Positions 44,541 to 56,297 of a stretch of 64,000 bases of DNA are shown piece after piece. The translations under genes were made by a program, and so were the position numbers. Position 1 is the stretch's first letter, and every line of letters begins with the position of its first letter. The notes under the pieces are model-generated. The model saw only the letters and a list, made by a program, of their open reading frames with translations. It was not told the DNA's origin and made no database searches. Where the stretch lies: NCBI GenBank assembly GCA_032209605.1, contig JASFXZ010000013.1, positions 6,719,401-6,783,400 on the forward strand, in the 5' to 3' direction. This DNA comes from Mactromeris polynyma (taxonomy: Eukaryota > Mollusca > Bivalvia > Venerida > Mactridae).

Positions 44541-45119
44541 ATTGGTTATTGGTTTTTCTGGGTCACCGGTTTAAAATGATTATATTTTCATAATTCACCG
44601 CAAATCCTCACGTACGCACACACAGTTTGAATGATTTTATTCCATTGGGTCTCTGTTGTTTTTTTATCATTTCACGCATCATTTGCTTGACATTTCGTGT
44701 ATCGAACATCTTACTGACTCGGGGAGAATACGTAACACGCTGCCTTAAGATATAGTGCGATTTTATGAACCACGATCGTATGAATATATACCTTGTTCCA
44801 TTACATCTCCTGATAGATGTATTGAAATGTTTGTATTTGTCCGTCAGATTGACGGAGAAAACGCCGCGGTTGTGTTTGATAGAAAAGTAAACCAAACAAC
44901 AGTTATAGCTTTACGCACGAGAGCATTTACTTACCTAAATTGGTATGGATCGGTCCTGAAAGTTCATGTACATGTTCGCCGTCAATCTGACAGCACTATT
45001 CTGTTGATATATACTGAAAGAAAAAGTTTAGCAAGTTTTTGATATTACCGTTATGGTTATTTATATAATAATACACCTGCATAAAATGTATACACGATAG
45101 CCAGCACGACCCAGAGAAC

Positions 45120-45370
45120 AGGGTCCGTATTCAATATACATCTTAAGTTGAAAATTTATCTTAAATCCTAAGATTTCCATTAAATTTAAGATTTTTCTTG
45201 CATTTCTTCCTTAGATTTCAAGAAAAATCTTAAGTGGTATTCACAAAGCATGTTATCTTAAGATATTGCTTATTTTTCTTCTTAACTGTAAGGTATCTCT
45301 TTAGCAGTCTTAACTTTTATCTTAAATATAAGGAAAATAAAGCATTCTGTCCTATATACGGCTCTGTATA
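45120..45370. repeat. CTTAAG-rich MITE-like segment
   Basis: CGTATTCAATATACATCTTAAG at the left and a series of TCTTAAG, TTAAGAT and GTGGTATTCAC motifs. Related to 41220-41420 and 46440-46685. Confidence 0.5.
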
Positions 45371-45474
45371 TGTATTTTCTAAACGTAAATAGTCGAATGC
45401 AACATACGACATTTTTCAATGCAACTTCTGTAGTAAAGCAACCATTCGTTCTGAAGAAAGTCGCCCCCCCCCCC

Positions 45475-45680
45475 TGTTTGTCCTCGTTGATTCTCCTAGT
45501 TATCCCTTATGGTCGGCCAGGCCATTCCTTGCGCCCCTGTTCCCTTACATATGTACAAATGTACCCTTGCACCTCCTCAAATACCTTATGTTTTATGGAA
45601 TGTTGTTTTCCTGGAGGTCAGTGTCGAGAGGCATTACCTTATGTACGTGGCGTTCACTGTAGCAAATTATTCTCTCTCTT
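45475..45680. repeat. Dispersed repeat, copy 3 of 3, preceded by an 11-C run
   Basis: The best preserved copy: TTGATTCTCCTAGTTATCCC, TGCACCTCCTCAAATACC, AATGTTGTTTTCCTGGAGG and TACGTGGCGTTCACT. The C run is at 45464-45474. Confidence 0.7.
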
Positions 45681-46439
45681 TAATTGTCCGGTTGTCTGAT
45701 TGTCGAGTTAAAATATGGAATAAAAATAAATGGTTTATAAAAATAGATACAGGTATTCGAAATTCTGATTAATATCGAGGCGACGTTTAATTGTCGTTTT
45801 GCTAAATTCAGACAAAGATAAAAACTACTGACGTGTTGTGTTTTGCAGTCGTCAAGGTAACGCTACGTTAACTAAGGGTGTTTTTATTTATGAGATCAGA
45901 CCCGAATATTTTTACCGTACAAGTTTGTCCTTTATCTTCAAGCCCATTAAGACATTATCAAATATTTCAAAGGGTATTTTTAAGTTAAAAGCTTCACGAT
46001 TATTATACATTTTTCTTCTATCTCTTATGACCTAAATATTTCGTAAGATATTTCGCAACAAACTTTTGTTGACGGTTTTGGTTCATAGACCGTTGACATA
46101 AATTGACAAGGGAGATAATGTGAAATAAAAATTAACGTATTTAAAAAGCATAATATTATAACGTACAAGTACTCGGTGCTTGCTAGTAGCGTCGCTGTTA
46201 CATTCGTCCCGCTTTATAGTTAATGCCCTGGGCCCATGTGAATTTATATTTACCAGTCGTTCGTTTTCATAAAATCTAAACGATTGATATTTTGTCTGAA
46301 GAATTGTTGTTACCCATTCTAGACTTTTGTCAATGTTTATCAACATCATGTAACAACAACGTAGGAGCAAAATGTACATTCAACAATTTAAAGTCTAAGT
46401 CTGAGTTTCAGTCCTAAAATATTTGTGAATATGGCCCCA

Positions 46440-46685
46440 GGGTGGTATTTAGGTTTACCTCAATATCGTCTTATCCTTTTTTTATTTTCATTAGTTAGAG
46501 GTAAGGAAATCCTTCACCTTAGAATTTCATCTGTGCCATTTAAGGATTTCCTTAGCAAAGGACAGTCTTAACTTTAAGAAAAATATAAATTCTACTTAAT
46601 GAAAATGGACGCTACCTCATCTTTTAAGGTAAAAAATGCCATATATATTGAAAATCTTAAGATAAGACATCTATTGAATACCACT
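46440..46685. mobile_element. MITE with GTGGTATT(C/T)A ends, about 245 bp
   Basis: GGGTGGTATTTAGG at the left and CTATTGAATACCACTT at the right form inverse ends; CTTATC/CTTAAG blocks follow inside. No target duplication was settled. Confidence 0.5.
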
Positions 46686-47039
46686 TATTATACCACAAAA
46701 TATTTAAGAAAAATCTTGTGGATATTAAGGAAAGTAGTTGGGTAGATAATCATTGAATGTAGCTACGAGAATGTCCTGTAAGACGATTTTTTAAATAACT
46801 GATAAAATAAAGATATATAGGGGTAGGGCCGTTATTTCCAATCCGGTCGTATATTTATTTTTATCTAAAACGGTCCAAAATTTAGACACAATTTAATAAA
46901 CTTCTAAATCAGATACTTTCAATATAAAATGTTTTTTATGATAGCCACGAAGGTGTCCTCTGCGATATCTTAAACAATAAAGAAGTTAAGGGATCATGTT
47001 TTCCTTTTAGGGCCGTCCCTACTTTATTTTCGGACTGAA

Positions 47040-47770
47040 GTCGTCTTATGCAATATATTGAAGGAAACATCTTTTCTACATTTGGACTTGATATGCCCAT
47101 CCATTGCGTGCACGTTGACATTTTTAGCTGAATAAGCTGACCTTGTATTACATCAGGTGATTATCTGATCTATTTTGCATGCCACTGTATGTACAGGTTT
47201 ATAAACATGTCACAATAAACCTTGACATTTTTAGATCTACTTTACGAAAGTGTGTTCAATATATTTAAAGAAATAATTGTATAAAAGAGAGATTTAGTTG
47301 TTTCAATAGATATTTCATCATGTAACTTGTTTGGAAAATTACCGATAGGTGGTCCTGTTTAACAAATTGATTCAATGTTTGTGGTTACATCAACTATATT
47401 AAATTGTATATGTTTTTAAAATATGGATATGTAGATTCTAACGTTTCCAGTGGTATATTGTTTCAGAGAATTGAACATTAGACCACGTCAAACGGACAGT
47501 TTAAAAAATAATTTTCTTTAAATTTTAGCGTAGCACATCAGTTTTACTGGGAATTCAGGTTAGGCAATTCTTTGTTTCAATCAATTCGCTTCTGACATGT
47601 ATGTTATCATTTTAACATTGACCCACTTTGTACCACAACGTAATATCGTGATACTGATAAGCGTATGTGTTTACGTGCATTTATGCAGTTGTCACCTTGT
47701 TTACTTGGTGAATGTCGGACAAGATCGTTTAAATACATGTAATCCATATCGAAGGAGAAACATGGTATGA
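47040..47770. repeat. Diverged duplication, short copy
   Basis: Collinear with 51850-54075: CTGAAGTCGTCTTATGCAAT, ACATCAGGTGATTATCTG, TTTAGATCTACTTTACGAA, GTTACATCAACTATATTAAA and GTGATACTGATAAGCGTATG all occur in order. No conserved reading frame was found. Confidence 0.8.
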
Positions 47771-48839
47771 TATTACATGTGTATATAAGTCTAAGAACCC
47801 TTGCGACACTGAAGGAAGTGGGTACTTAATGTTATTATTAATGACGATCACACGACTAACCGAAATACCGGAATACTAACGGAATACCCATACATTTTAC
47901 GTAGAAAAATCAAACGTAAATGCTATAATAAACCCGTAAATTTATCCATTGTTGAAGTGTTGTATCATATATGATATTGTCAAAACAATTTGAGATTATG
48001 TTTCGTTAAATACTCTATTAAACAACTTCTTACACTTAATACCATCGGTCATTTCACACCTGCGTAATTCATGCATTATCTAAAAATATATTAAAAAGGA
48101 AATAATGATCATATAGTGACTTACAGCCTTGGAACTCTCAGTAAAAAAAACTTGTCAGACATCGGCCTGACAAACTGGGAAAAATTGTCCGACAGAAAGA
48201 AAACTTGTCCGACTGAATGCAAAATTATCGGACCAAAAACTTGTTAAAAAATTATAAATGGATATTTCAAATAACTAATATCTTTTTTATTCTCTTTTCG
48301 ATAAATTGCCCTCTCCAAACTGAAACAGAAATTGCCATCTTCATAAGTTCATTGTCATCTTCCAAATCTTTGACATCAGTTACTGAATACTGTAAAGGGA
48401 AGTAACCGCTGCGGATTCATACGGATAAATATAGACATTGCATTATATAATCATAAAAACCACAACCATACTGCCAGATACTGAACTTCCACTGGATGAA
48501 CGTTTAACTGTGACCACCTTTGTAAATATTTCTGTTGAAGGTTTTGATTGTCATTGCAAGGACAAACTTGTGCGATAATGGGCAGAAAGTAAACAAAAAA
48601 TAGTTTATAGAGAAAATATATCTATTACCTGGGAAATCTTTGCAAGAATAATCTGTTGAACAAGATTATATATATTTGCGTGTGTGTCGTTTGAACAAAA
48701 AAACAATTTATTACTATCTTCAAGAAAACAACTTTTAATCCCACAGAAATGTGAATGCGTTTATAATGCACCTTTGTAAGGTCAATGAAAATTGTTTATT
48801 TCAAATTTTCTAAGAAATGTAGTGGCATGGGGTTGGACG
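47771..48839. other. No gene seen
   Basis: AT-rich. A short TTGTCCGAC/TTGTCAGAC motif recurs between 48150 and 48235. The frame at 48217-48405 has no domain. Confidence 0.4.
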
Positions 48840-48960
48840 GCCGCCCGGTTAGCTCAGTCGTTAGAGCGCCGTGCAGTGTTTAGGGGGTCGTGGGTTCGGG
48901 CGCACTTTTACCCCTTGATTTACTTTAGAAAGAAGGGTCCAAGCTGTCTGTTTAAGCAGA
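48840..48960 (+). mobile_element. tRNA-derived SINE head
   Basis: GGTTAGCTCAGTCGTTAGAG (A box), AGTGTTTAGGGGGTC, then GTGGGTTCGGGC (B box) and CCCTTGATTTACTT. Same family as 22965 and 23121. Confidence 0.65.
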
Positions 48961-50155
48961 TTTAACTATGATAACGATTTTGGAACAATTTAAGAAACGG
49001 ATTTTTAGCTAACCCATGTTTTAGTAATTAGTAACATAAATGTTATTGTGCTTATCTTATTCAGTTTTTTGAATATACACAATATACGCATACACCTTCT
49101 TGTAACACAATTGTGTACATATGTATACACCATATATATACATCATATACGATGTAATAAAATACTTGGGTCTAATATCTGACGGGTGATTTGTCTCTGT
49201 GGTCGAAATGTTTGATACCCATTTCTAACATAATTTATTACATTATTTATATCTGTCTGATTACAATAACAGTTCTGCTACCTTTCCTTAATTCGTGGGT
49301 TTTCCTTAAGTCGTGGGTAAGAGAAATAATCGATGTTTTTGCTTGTTTTTTTTGCCTTAGTAATCTGCTTCTTCTGGTTTGTTTACATTTTTCGTACCGG
49401 CGATGACGAGTTATTGCTATCGGAGCTTTACGCCTGCGCGATTTTGGTATATTTATGTCTCACCAAACTATCGTTTATGACTATAATAGAGAATATAATA
49501 CTTCATTTCGCCAAGCCGGTGATCATCTGATGGCATGTGAATATATTAAAATGGAATAAACTTTTACCATTTCCTTTCATTTCATGCGTCAATAAGCGTT
49601 ATACCTTTTTCCTGTTGGCAATTTATCCTTATTTATGTAATTAAATTGTTATAATTTAGAGGACAAAGTGTTAACACTGGTGTCACTTAAGATCCTGTTC
49701 TACATCGAGGGTTATATGAAGACATGGAGAGTTCCTTTGTCCATATTGCTTCTAATGTTACCGACTAATACGTACAACACAAACTTGTTAATGTTTTAAA
49801 TGTTTAATAATTACATTTTTTTAAAAGTTTGAACAATATGAGACTTGCATTCATGTTTTCTATTTGACTGTATCCAGCCCACGAAATAAGAAAAAAACAC
49901 CTTTCACTTTTATTTATTACAACGGATGATATAAATGACTTTGAATTATTATAAAGACCACAAGGCATGATATGCGAATCATAAAAGATGTAGATAATGG
50001 GTATTTTGTCTTTTTTATAAAATCACATGCGCGTTTCCATGACGTCAGCATGCGTTCCAAATGCTATTTTTAGAATTGGCCTACGAGTTTTGGTAAATAA
50101 AGCGTATATAACCGACACTACGTGTGAAACTAGAATATCTAACAATAATCATTTG
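48961..50155. other. No gene seen
   Basis: Hydrophobic short frames at 49191-49530 overlap in two phases and have no domain; composition explains them. Confidence 0.45.
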
Positions 50156-50405
50156 ACGGTGGCCCTGTGGCTCAGTGGTTAACGCTGCTGAATACGAATC
50201 CGAAGGTCGTGGGCAAAAACAGAAATACTTTTCAGTGTTTCCCACCTGACATAGTACTGGCATGTAACCAGGAAAGTACTGGGCAGATTCCAGGAAAGTA
50301 CTGGTTAGATGGCAGGAAAATGCTAACTGTACGATGGGTCTCATTGTGCAGTGGCCGTCTTTGGATTCAAAAGTGTCTGTTTGACCTATACTGCTCTACT
50401 GGCAG
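50156..50405 (+). mobile_element. Worn tRNA-derived SINE-like repeat
   Basis: GGCCCTGTGGCTCAGTGGTTAA looks like a tRNA A-box region; the B box is worn (GAAGGTCGTGGGC). The body contains three copies of a CAGGAAAGTACTGG-like motif. Confidence 0.45.
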
Positions 50406-51060
50406 GTAAATTCCCCCAAAAATCCCATTTATGGTGTGCGGGGGACATACCGGGTCAACCGAAATACCATAAAGTGCATTAGAAAAAATGTGCGCGGCGA
50501 TTGTCGACCTCATTAACATTGTAATTGGCGATTTTTTTTACATTAATCTGAAATTTTGTCAAACCAGTTCTGGACCACTCACATAACAAATAATGCAGTC
50601 AATTTTTAAGAAATGATTACTTACTAAAGAGCAATTACTGTTTAAAAACTGCGATATCGAATAAACCCCAAACTGTTAAGCTATAGTTGGACGAAGGGGG
50701 ACTGATTTGTGAATTTGGCCTTTCCTTCTCCACATTACTCACACAGTAATACAATACATATATAACACAATCAAACATTTAGTTATTTTAGGTGCGACTG
50801 TGCACTTTTTATGTGGCATTTAATCAAATTGCCGTCCAGTTTCCTAACGAAGTTGGCTGTCCAAATTGGGCTTCGACATTTAACTTAGATTTGATTGGCT
50901 TTCGCATCGCTGTTACCCATATAGCAAAAGCGAGCACAATACGACCTCGCCGAAAAACAAATCATATTTTCTTCCGTAAACCTTATTCGCTCCAACCGCT
51001 GTCCCACGGACCGCTTTCTAGCCTTTTTGAAAAGCTAACATCGTTTATCAGTATCGTATA
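50406..51060. other. No gene seen
   Basis: Upstream flank of the promoter at 51092. The plus frame at 50792-51061 lacks domain features and ends just before the promoter; probably chance. Confidence 0.4.
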
Positions 51061-51069
51061 GGTTTATGT

Positions 51070-51193
51070 CACGTGAAGTACTTCATGCGCGTGACGTCAT
51101 TCACCGACCTTTGTACACATCGTCTGCTCAACAGACCGCCATTTCGAAGTCGTACTCCGCTGAAGATAGCGTTGTCTTAATCTACAAAACAAG
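51070..51193 (+). promoter_or_regulatory. CRE-type promoter with untranslated first exon
   Basis: CACGTG (51070-51075) and a perfect TGACGTCA (51092-51099) precede a GC-richer segment with CCGCCATTTC (a YY1-like initiator context). That segment ends at a donor AAAACAAG|GTAATG at 51193. This looks like a plus-strand start site plus non-coding exon; the coding exons are not identified in the window. Confidence 0.4.
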
Positions 51194-51849
51194 GTAATGT
51201 TTGAATGTGTCAGTATTTTGTTGTTATTAGAATGAGTGATTTAATTTATGTCATGATATTGATAAAAAATTGCTGTATCGACACTCGCCGCGCACATTTT
51301 TAATGGTATTTCGGTCTACCCGGCCGGTACTGTATGTCCATAGCACGCCATAAATGATAAAGTCGAATGCCGGAATGGTGAAATCTCCCTGCCTGTAGAG
51401 CAGGGTTAGAGTTACAATCAATGTGCATTTGTTATGCTTTAATTTTAAATCATGGTCCATCCTGTTTTGGTGGTAGGCTTAGTAACGATATCGGCTGTTA
51501 TTCTGAATTATTATAGCAAGACTCACATAAAATCATACCAAAATCGTCTTTATTATTTAATCATTATTCTACTGTCTATTGTAAGTATCGATGTCGAATT
51601 CTTTGTGTTCAAGTCTGTTGCTTCCTATATATTGACTTAAAATGTAATGAAATTTCTTTAAATCTTTGTAACAGTTATTGTTCCATCATGGCATGTCAAT
51701 TATTTATTCCATGTAAACAGTGGGCTAATGGAGTTCAAGGTCGCGTTGAAAGATAAAGATGTCGGTTGAGCGCGCATTAGACTATCATTGGTTCTATTTC
51801 TGGACTGCGATTGATAACATAGTCTGTCATGTGTATTTTGATTAATTTC

Positions 51850-54075
51850 TGACTGAAGTTGTCTAATGCAATATATTTAAGTGAAAATCTTTCCTACTTG
51901 TGGACTGGATATGCCTACATGATATGCGTTCATGCCGAAATGCATTTTGGCTGAATATGACGGCTTTGTTTTACATCAGGTGATTATCTGACCGATTTTG
52001 CAAAGTACAAGGTCGATACATAATAGCCCCGTATCGGGTATTTTCGACGGTGTATTGATATTTTCCGCGTTCGCTCTACAACAAATTGATATATCAATAA
52101 AATGTAATCATAACCCTAAACTATAACCCTTTATTCACCCACGCGTATAATAGAAAAATACCAGACATAACTACCGGATGTTTATAATGGAACAAAATGG
52201 TGGATACCTACGGCGCATGTATCATCCGATCACGTGGGGTAATTTCGACGGTCACATGTCAACTGTCTCAGAGATTATATTTCACGCAAAAAAATATGTG
52301 TCACAATATAAATTTAATGTAACTGGATAAAAATGTTTCTTAAAATTGTTTAACTGTTATTTAAACTGATTTAAATGTTTTAACTAGTAACATATTTACA
52401 TTGAACGTTTTTCACACAAATAAATGTCTACCGACCATCTGTGCACTTAGGATACAGGAATAAGTTTAACTACCTTATTATTTTAACAGGAGAGCAATGA
52501 CAGGTGTACCCATCCATCACATTTGTCATAGCATCCCCATTTTACAATGGTAAAATATGGAAAACGGTTCTTATCATTTGGGTAGAACTGTTTGTACATA
52601 CAATACATTTGTCTGACTCTACAATTTTCTGTGATTTTTTACGTAAGGATTTATGAAACTTCGCATCATCATATTTTCTGAACAGTATACTTTGTAAGAA
52701 TGAAAGTCACGTGACACGGAGGCGGAGCCAATTGAGCAAGTAGCAGACGCACTGTCAAAAGTTTTGGAGGACAAAGAACTTTATACAAAAAAAATATTGA
52801 ATGGCATGTTTTGGGAATAGGTGAAATACATTAACATCTCGATGACCATATATAAAGGATATTATACTTACTTTTCTAACTACGATTATTGTTGGTTTAA
52901 ATACAATGTTTGCATTTACGTGTGTATGTCATAAAATCCACGTCACTCTCGTAGGCATAACTTGTTTATACCGGAAAACGGTGCTGACGAAAATACCCCT
53001 ACGTTCGAAATTAACCAACGTGAGGATACTGTATGTACGGGTTTAGATACATGTTACAATTAACCTTCAAATATTTAGATCTACTTTACGAAGATAAGAT
53101 AATGAATTTCAGTCGAATTTATACCAATTTTGAGACTACGACAGACTTTACTAAATGAAGTTTGCACTTCTGTTTAAGAAATTTATAATCGATGATAAAT
53201 TGTTGCATAATTTTATTTGCTTTGCATTTCGATAGATAGTTTACAATTTGACATTCCGGTTTGGTGTTCATTCAATATTTAATAGCTCTATTAAGTGATT
53301 TGCTTGTCACATAAGTACATATGTATATAGATCTAGTACAAGCGTCAATTAATTAATAAGAATTGTGAATGAAATTTGCCACCAATCTCACCCTCAACAA
53401 ACAAAAGGATTTCGACAGTTCAATAAAATGTGTTAAATACTGTATTGTTCGACCTATTTATGGTAAACAATTAATTAAATAGTACCTAGGGACTGCAAAT
53501 CATGTTCGGGTGTTCGACCTATCTCTGCTCGAGTGATCTACTGTTAGATAAATGTGAAATAAAAGGGATTTTGCCGGGTCACTTAAGAACCTGTTCGAGG
53601 TATATACTGTGTTCGAGCTAAACCTGTTTGAGGTTTCCAAGTTTTACTGTAACCTGTTTGGAAAATTCCCGATATGTGGTCAGGTTTACCAATGATTCAA
53701 TGTTTGTGGTTACATCAACTATATTAAATTGTATATGTTGGAAATATTTAGATTCTTACCTTTCCAGTGGTATATTGTTTCAGAAAATCAAAAATTAGAC
53801 CTCATCAAATGGAAAGTTTAAAAAACAGCATTTTCTATCAATTTAAGCGCAGAACATCAGTTTTAATAGCAATACAGGTTAAGCAATCGTTTGTTTCACT
53901 TGTTACACTTCTGATAGTTATGTTATCATTTTAACATCGACCCACTTTATACCACTATGTAATATCGTGATACTGATAAGCGTATGTGTTTAGGTTCATT
54001 TATGCTGTTTGTCACCTTGTTCACTTGGTGAATGTCGGTCAAGATCGTTTAAATAATACATATTGAAGGAGATAA
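51850..54075. repeat. Diverged duplication, long copy with inserts
   Basis: Same blocks as 47040-47770 but spread over 2.2 kb. Extra sequence lies at about 52010-53025, whose edges carry GGGTATTTTCG and its near inverse (CGAAAATACCCC), and again at about 53100-53645. The first insert is probably a mobile element, the second unassigned. Confidence 0.7.
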
Positions 54076-54431
54076 ATGAGTTACATGATATGATATATAA
54101 GTTTAAGAACCTGGGTGTTAGAGTACTTGATGTTATGATTCAAGTGTTTGTTTTTGCCCAAAAATGGGGCCAAAATTGGGTCCCATTCACAATCACCAAA
54201 AGTATGTTTTTTCACAAAAATCTGGCTAAAATTTCACAATTAAGGCCACTTGATATTTTCAGGTTTTTGTTTACGAATGTTGATCAATCTGACTAACAGT
54301 AGTTTAACTGCTATACTATAGATTAATACACTGCTATAGTGTACTACATGATCGTCAGTAGTCTGGGGGAAACATCTAGGGGAGGAAATGACATGTGGGG
54401 GAAACGACTGGATACCGGGTGGTTTACTGTG

Positions 54432-54650
54432 ATTTATAAAGAGTGTAACTTCAACTATAATGCTGGAGAAGCGTGACCACATGTTACATTTGTTAACTTG
54501 ACAGACAATTGTTATAGAAATAGTCCTTGAACAATTGAAAAAACTCCTGAAAATACTTGAAATTTGGCTCAGGGGTTCTGTATGAACCATGGAATACCAA
54601 TTTCTATAACGACATTATTATTAAACATTTAATGCTATTATCAATATCAC
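54432..54650. repeat. Dispersed repeat (copy B)
   Basis: Close match of 17735-17970, lacking a short AAGTCCTTG duplication present there. The internal CAGGGGTTCTGTATGAACC has the hAT-like start intact. Confidence 0.75.
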
Positions 54651-55029
54651 CAGATTGGGTTTCTTACAGGAAATAAATATTATTTTATTCCCTTGCTATC
54701 CAAATAAATACTTTGGTTTGCTTTATTTTAAGTAGCTATTTGGTACATAGTTTGGTCTATCAGACAAGCCATCTGGCTGGAGTTCACTTTCCTTGAGTAT
54801 TCCAGTAACAGTACATTTTAAAAATTGTTTATTGATACTGTTCTGTATTTTCTGCAGGTCCTACATTACTAGTTCCGCATTGATGTCACTTGAATTGAAC
54901 AGCCTTTCAGGAAGATGTGTGTGCCTTTCAAGAGTTTCTCTCACAGGTAACTTGTAGGCAAATGTTATTTTGGTTTGCATAACAGTTCTCTGTTAGCACA
55001 AATTGTGATGTCAATCATCTATTATAGAT
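54651..55029. other. No gene seen
   Basis: No domain-like frame or known repeat. Confidence 0.4.
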
Positions 55030-55200
55030 CAGGCATGAGAATTTACTGCAGATTCACGGAATTCAGCAGATTGGATGCTGGCAAGGACCGTTTTTGAGAC
55101 AATTCAAGCCATTAGATGCTTAAAAGCCAGGAGCTTCTGCGGCCCCTGGACCCCTTGCCAAATTTTCAGCTGATTTTGAAATTTTGCATTCTTGTGCCTT
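55030..55200. mobile_element. Short hAT-like MITE remnant
   Basis: CAGGCATGAGAATTTACTGC at the left and TTTTGCATTCTTGTGCC at the right are inverse ends. The interior (AGGAGCTTCTGCGGCCCCTG) resembles the right subterminal part of the hAT-like element at 61711-62906. Confidence 0.5.
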
Positions 55201-56297
55201 TTATATCCATAATTATGAATTTGTTCTTACTATAAATTATAGATTTAGTTTTCTTACTGTCATGGCCTAAATAGGATGTAAACTGTCAGTGAACATTGTG
55301 GTCATATCATATTTGATATGCTTAATGGAATAGATAACAAACATTTCAACACTTGCAATTTACTTAACTGGTAAATTTTCAGACTTAATTTTGTGTTTAT
55401 CTTTAGGTATTTTGTGTTATGGTAAAATTGTGAATTTCTACACCGTTCGCATTTCAGTGTAACCAATTACCGTTGCCAGAATGGAGAGCTGACATTGTCC
55501 ATAGTATGTTGATCTACCTGTATCAGTCAACAAACAGTCCATACTTCAGAGTGCAGGAATTATAAGGTATGAATTTGTAAAAAAACTATTGGCTGGAGAA
55601 GAATATCATTAATTCCATATTATAATAAATATAAATAGGAAAACTTTTCACAGTATTCGAGATTGTTATTTAAGGAAAGTAATTTCACCTTATTTTATCG
55701 ACCACAATTTTGAAGTAACACAATTAACTGTTTTATATAGCAGGCAATATATTTCAGAATGATTAAGGGGAGACAAATCCTATAAAAAATCATTTACCTT
55801 ATTTTTTCATTGTAAAGCTGTAATTCAATTATAATAAGTTAAGTTATTGAAACTAGATACTCCAGATAGCTTGAAATGTGTTGTGGAGGTCACAATTTCT
55901 GTGCAGAAATGGTAGTTTTACTATAGAATAAAGAGGGCAAATTTTTGAAGTTTAATATTTTTGTAACCAGTAGGTCTACATCATTGAAACTTCACGTGCT
56001 TGTATCTTATGACAATAAAAATCAGTGACTAACGGGATTTTATTGAGGTTTGTGAAATTTAGATTTGATCAAATTTAAAAAAAAATGATAGTCAAATTTC
56101 AGTCAAAATGTTTCTGGAGTGTTCATCCCCATGACTTTCTTGGATATTTTAGCTACCAGTAGGTTTACATTCATGAAACTTCACATGCTAGTATCTGATC
56201 ACAATAGAAACTCATGGGTAATGGGATTGGTACTGATTGTTTTGTATCCTACCGTCAGGTAGGGTCAGGTAACCCGAAACACAGATATTTTTTAGGC
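55201..56297. other. No gene seen
   Basis: AT-rich; CAGTAGGTCTACAT-like and GAAACTTCACGTGCT-like motifs occur twice (about 55968 and 56157), an internal duplication of unknown origin. Confidence 0.4.

Noticed and set aside
44608..45042. Overlapping 95-residue frames on both strands
   Set aside because: Near-inverse motifs (CCGTCAGATTGACGG, CGTCAATCTGACAG) suggest a structured repeat; neither product shows a domain.
48840..48910. tRNA gene
   Set aside because: Box sequences are present without a foldable anticodon arm or acceptor stem, and related copies occur at 22965 and 23121 with the same continuation.
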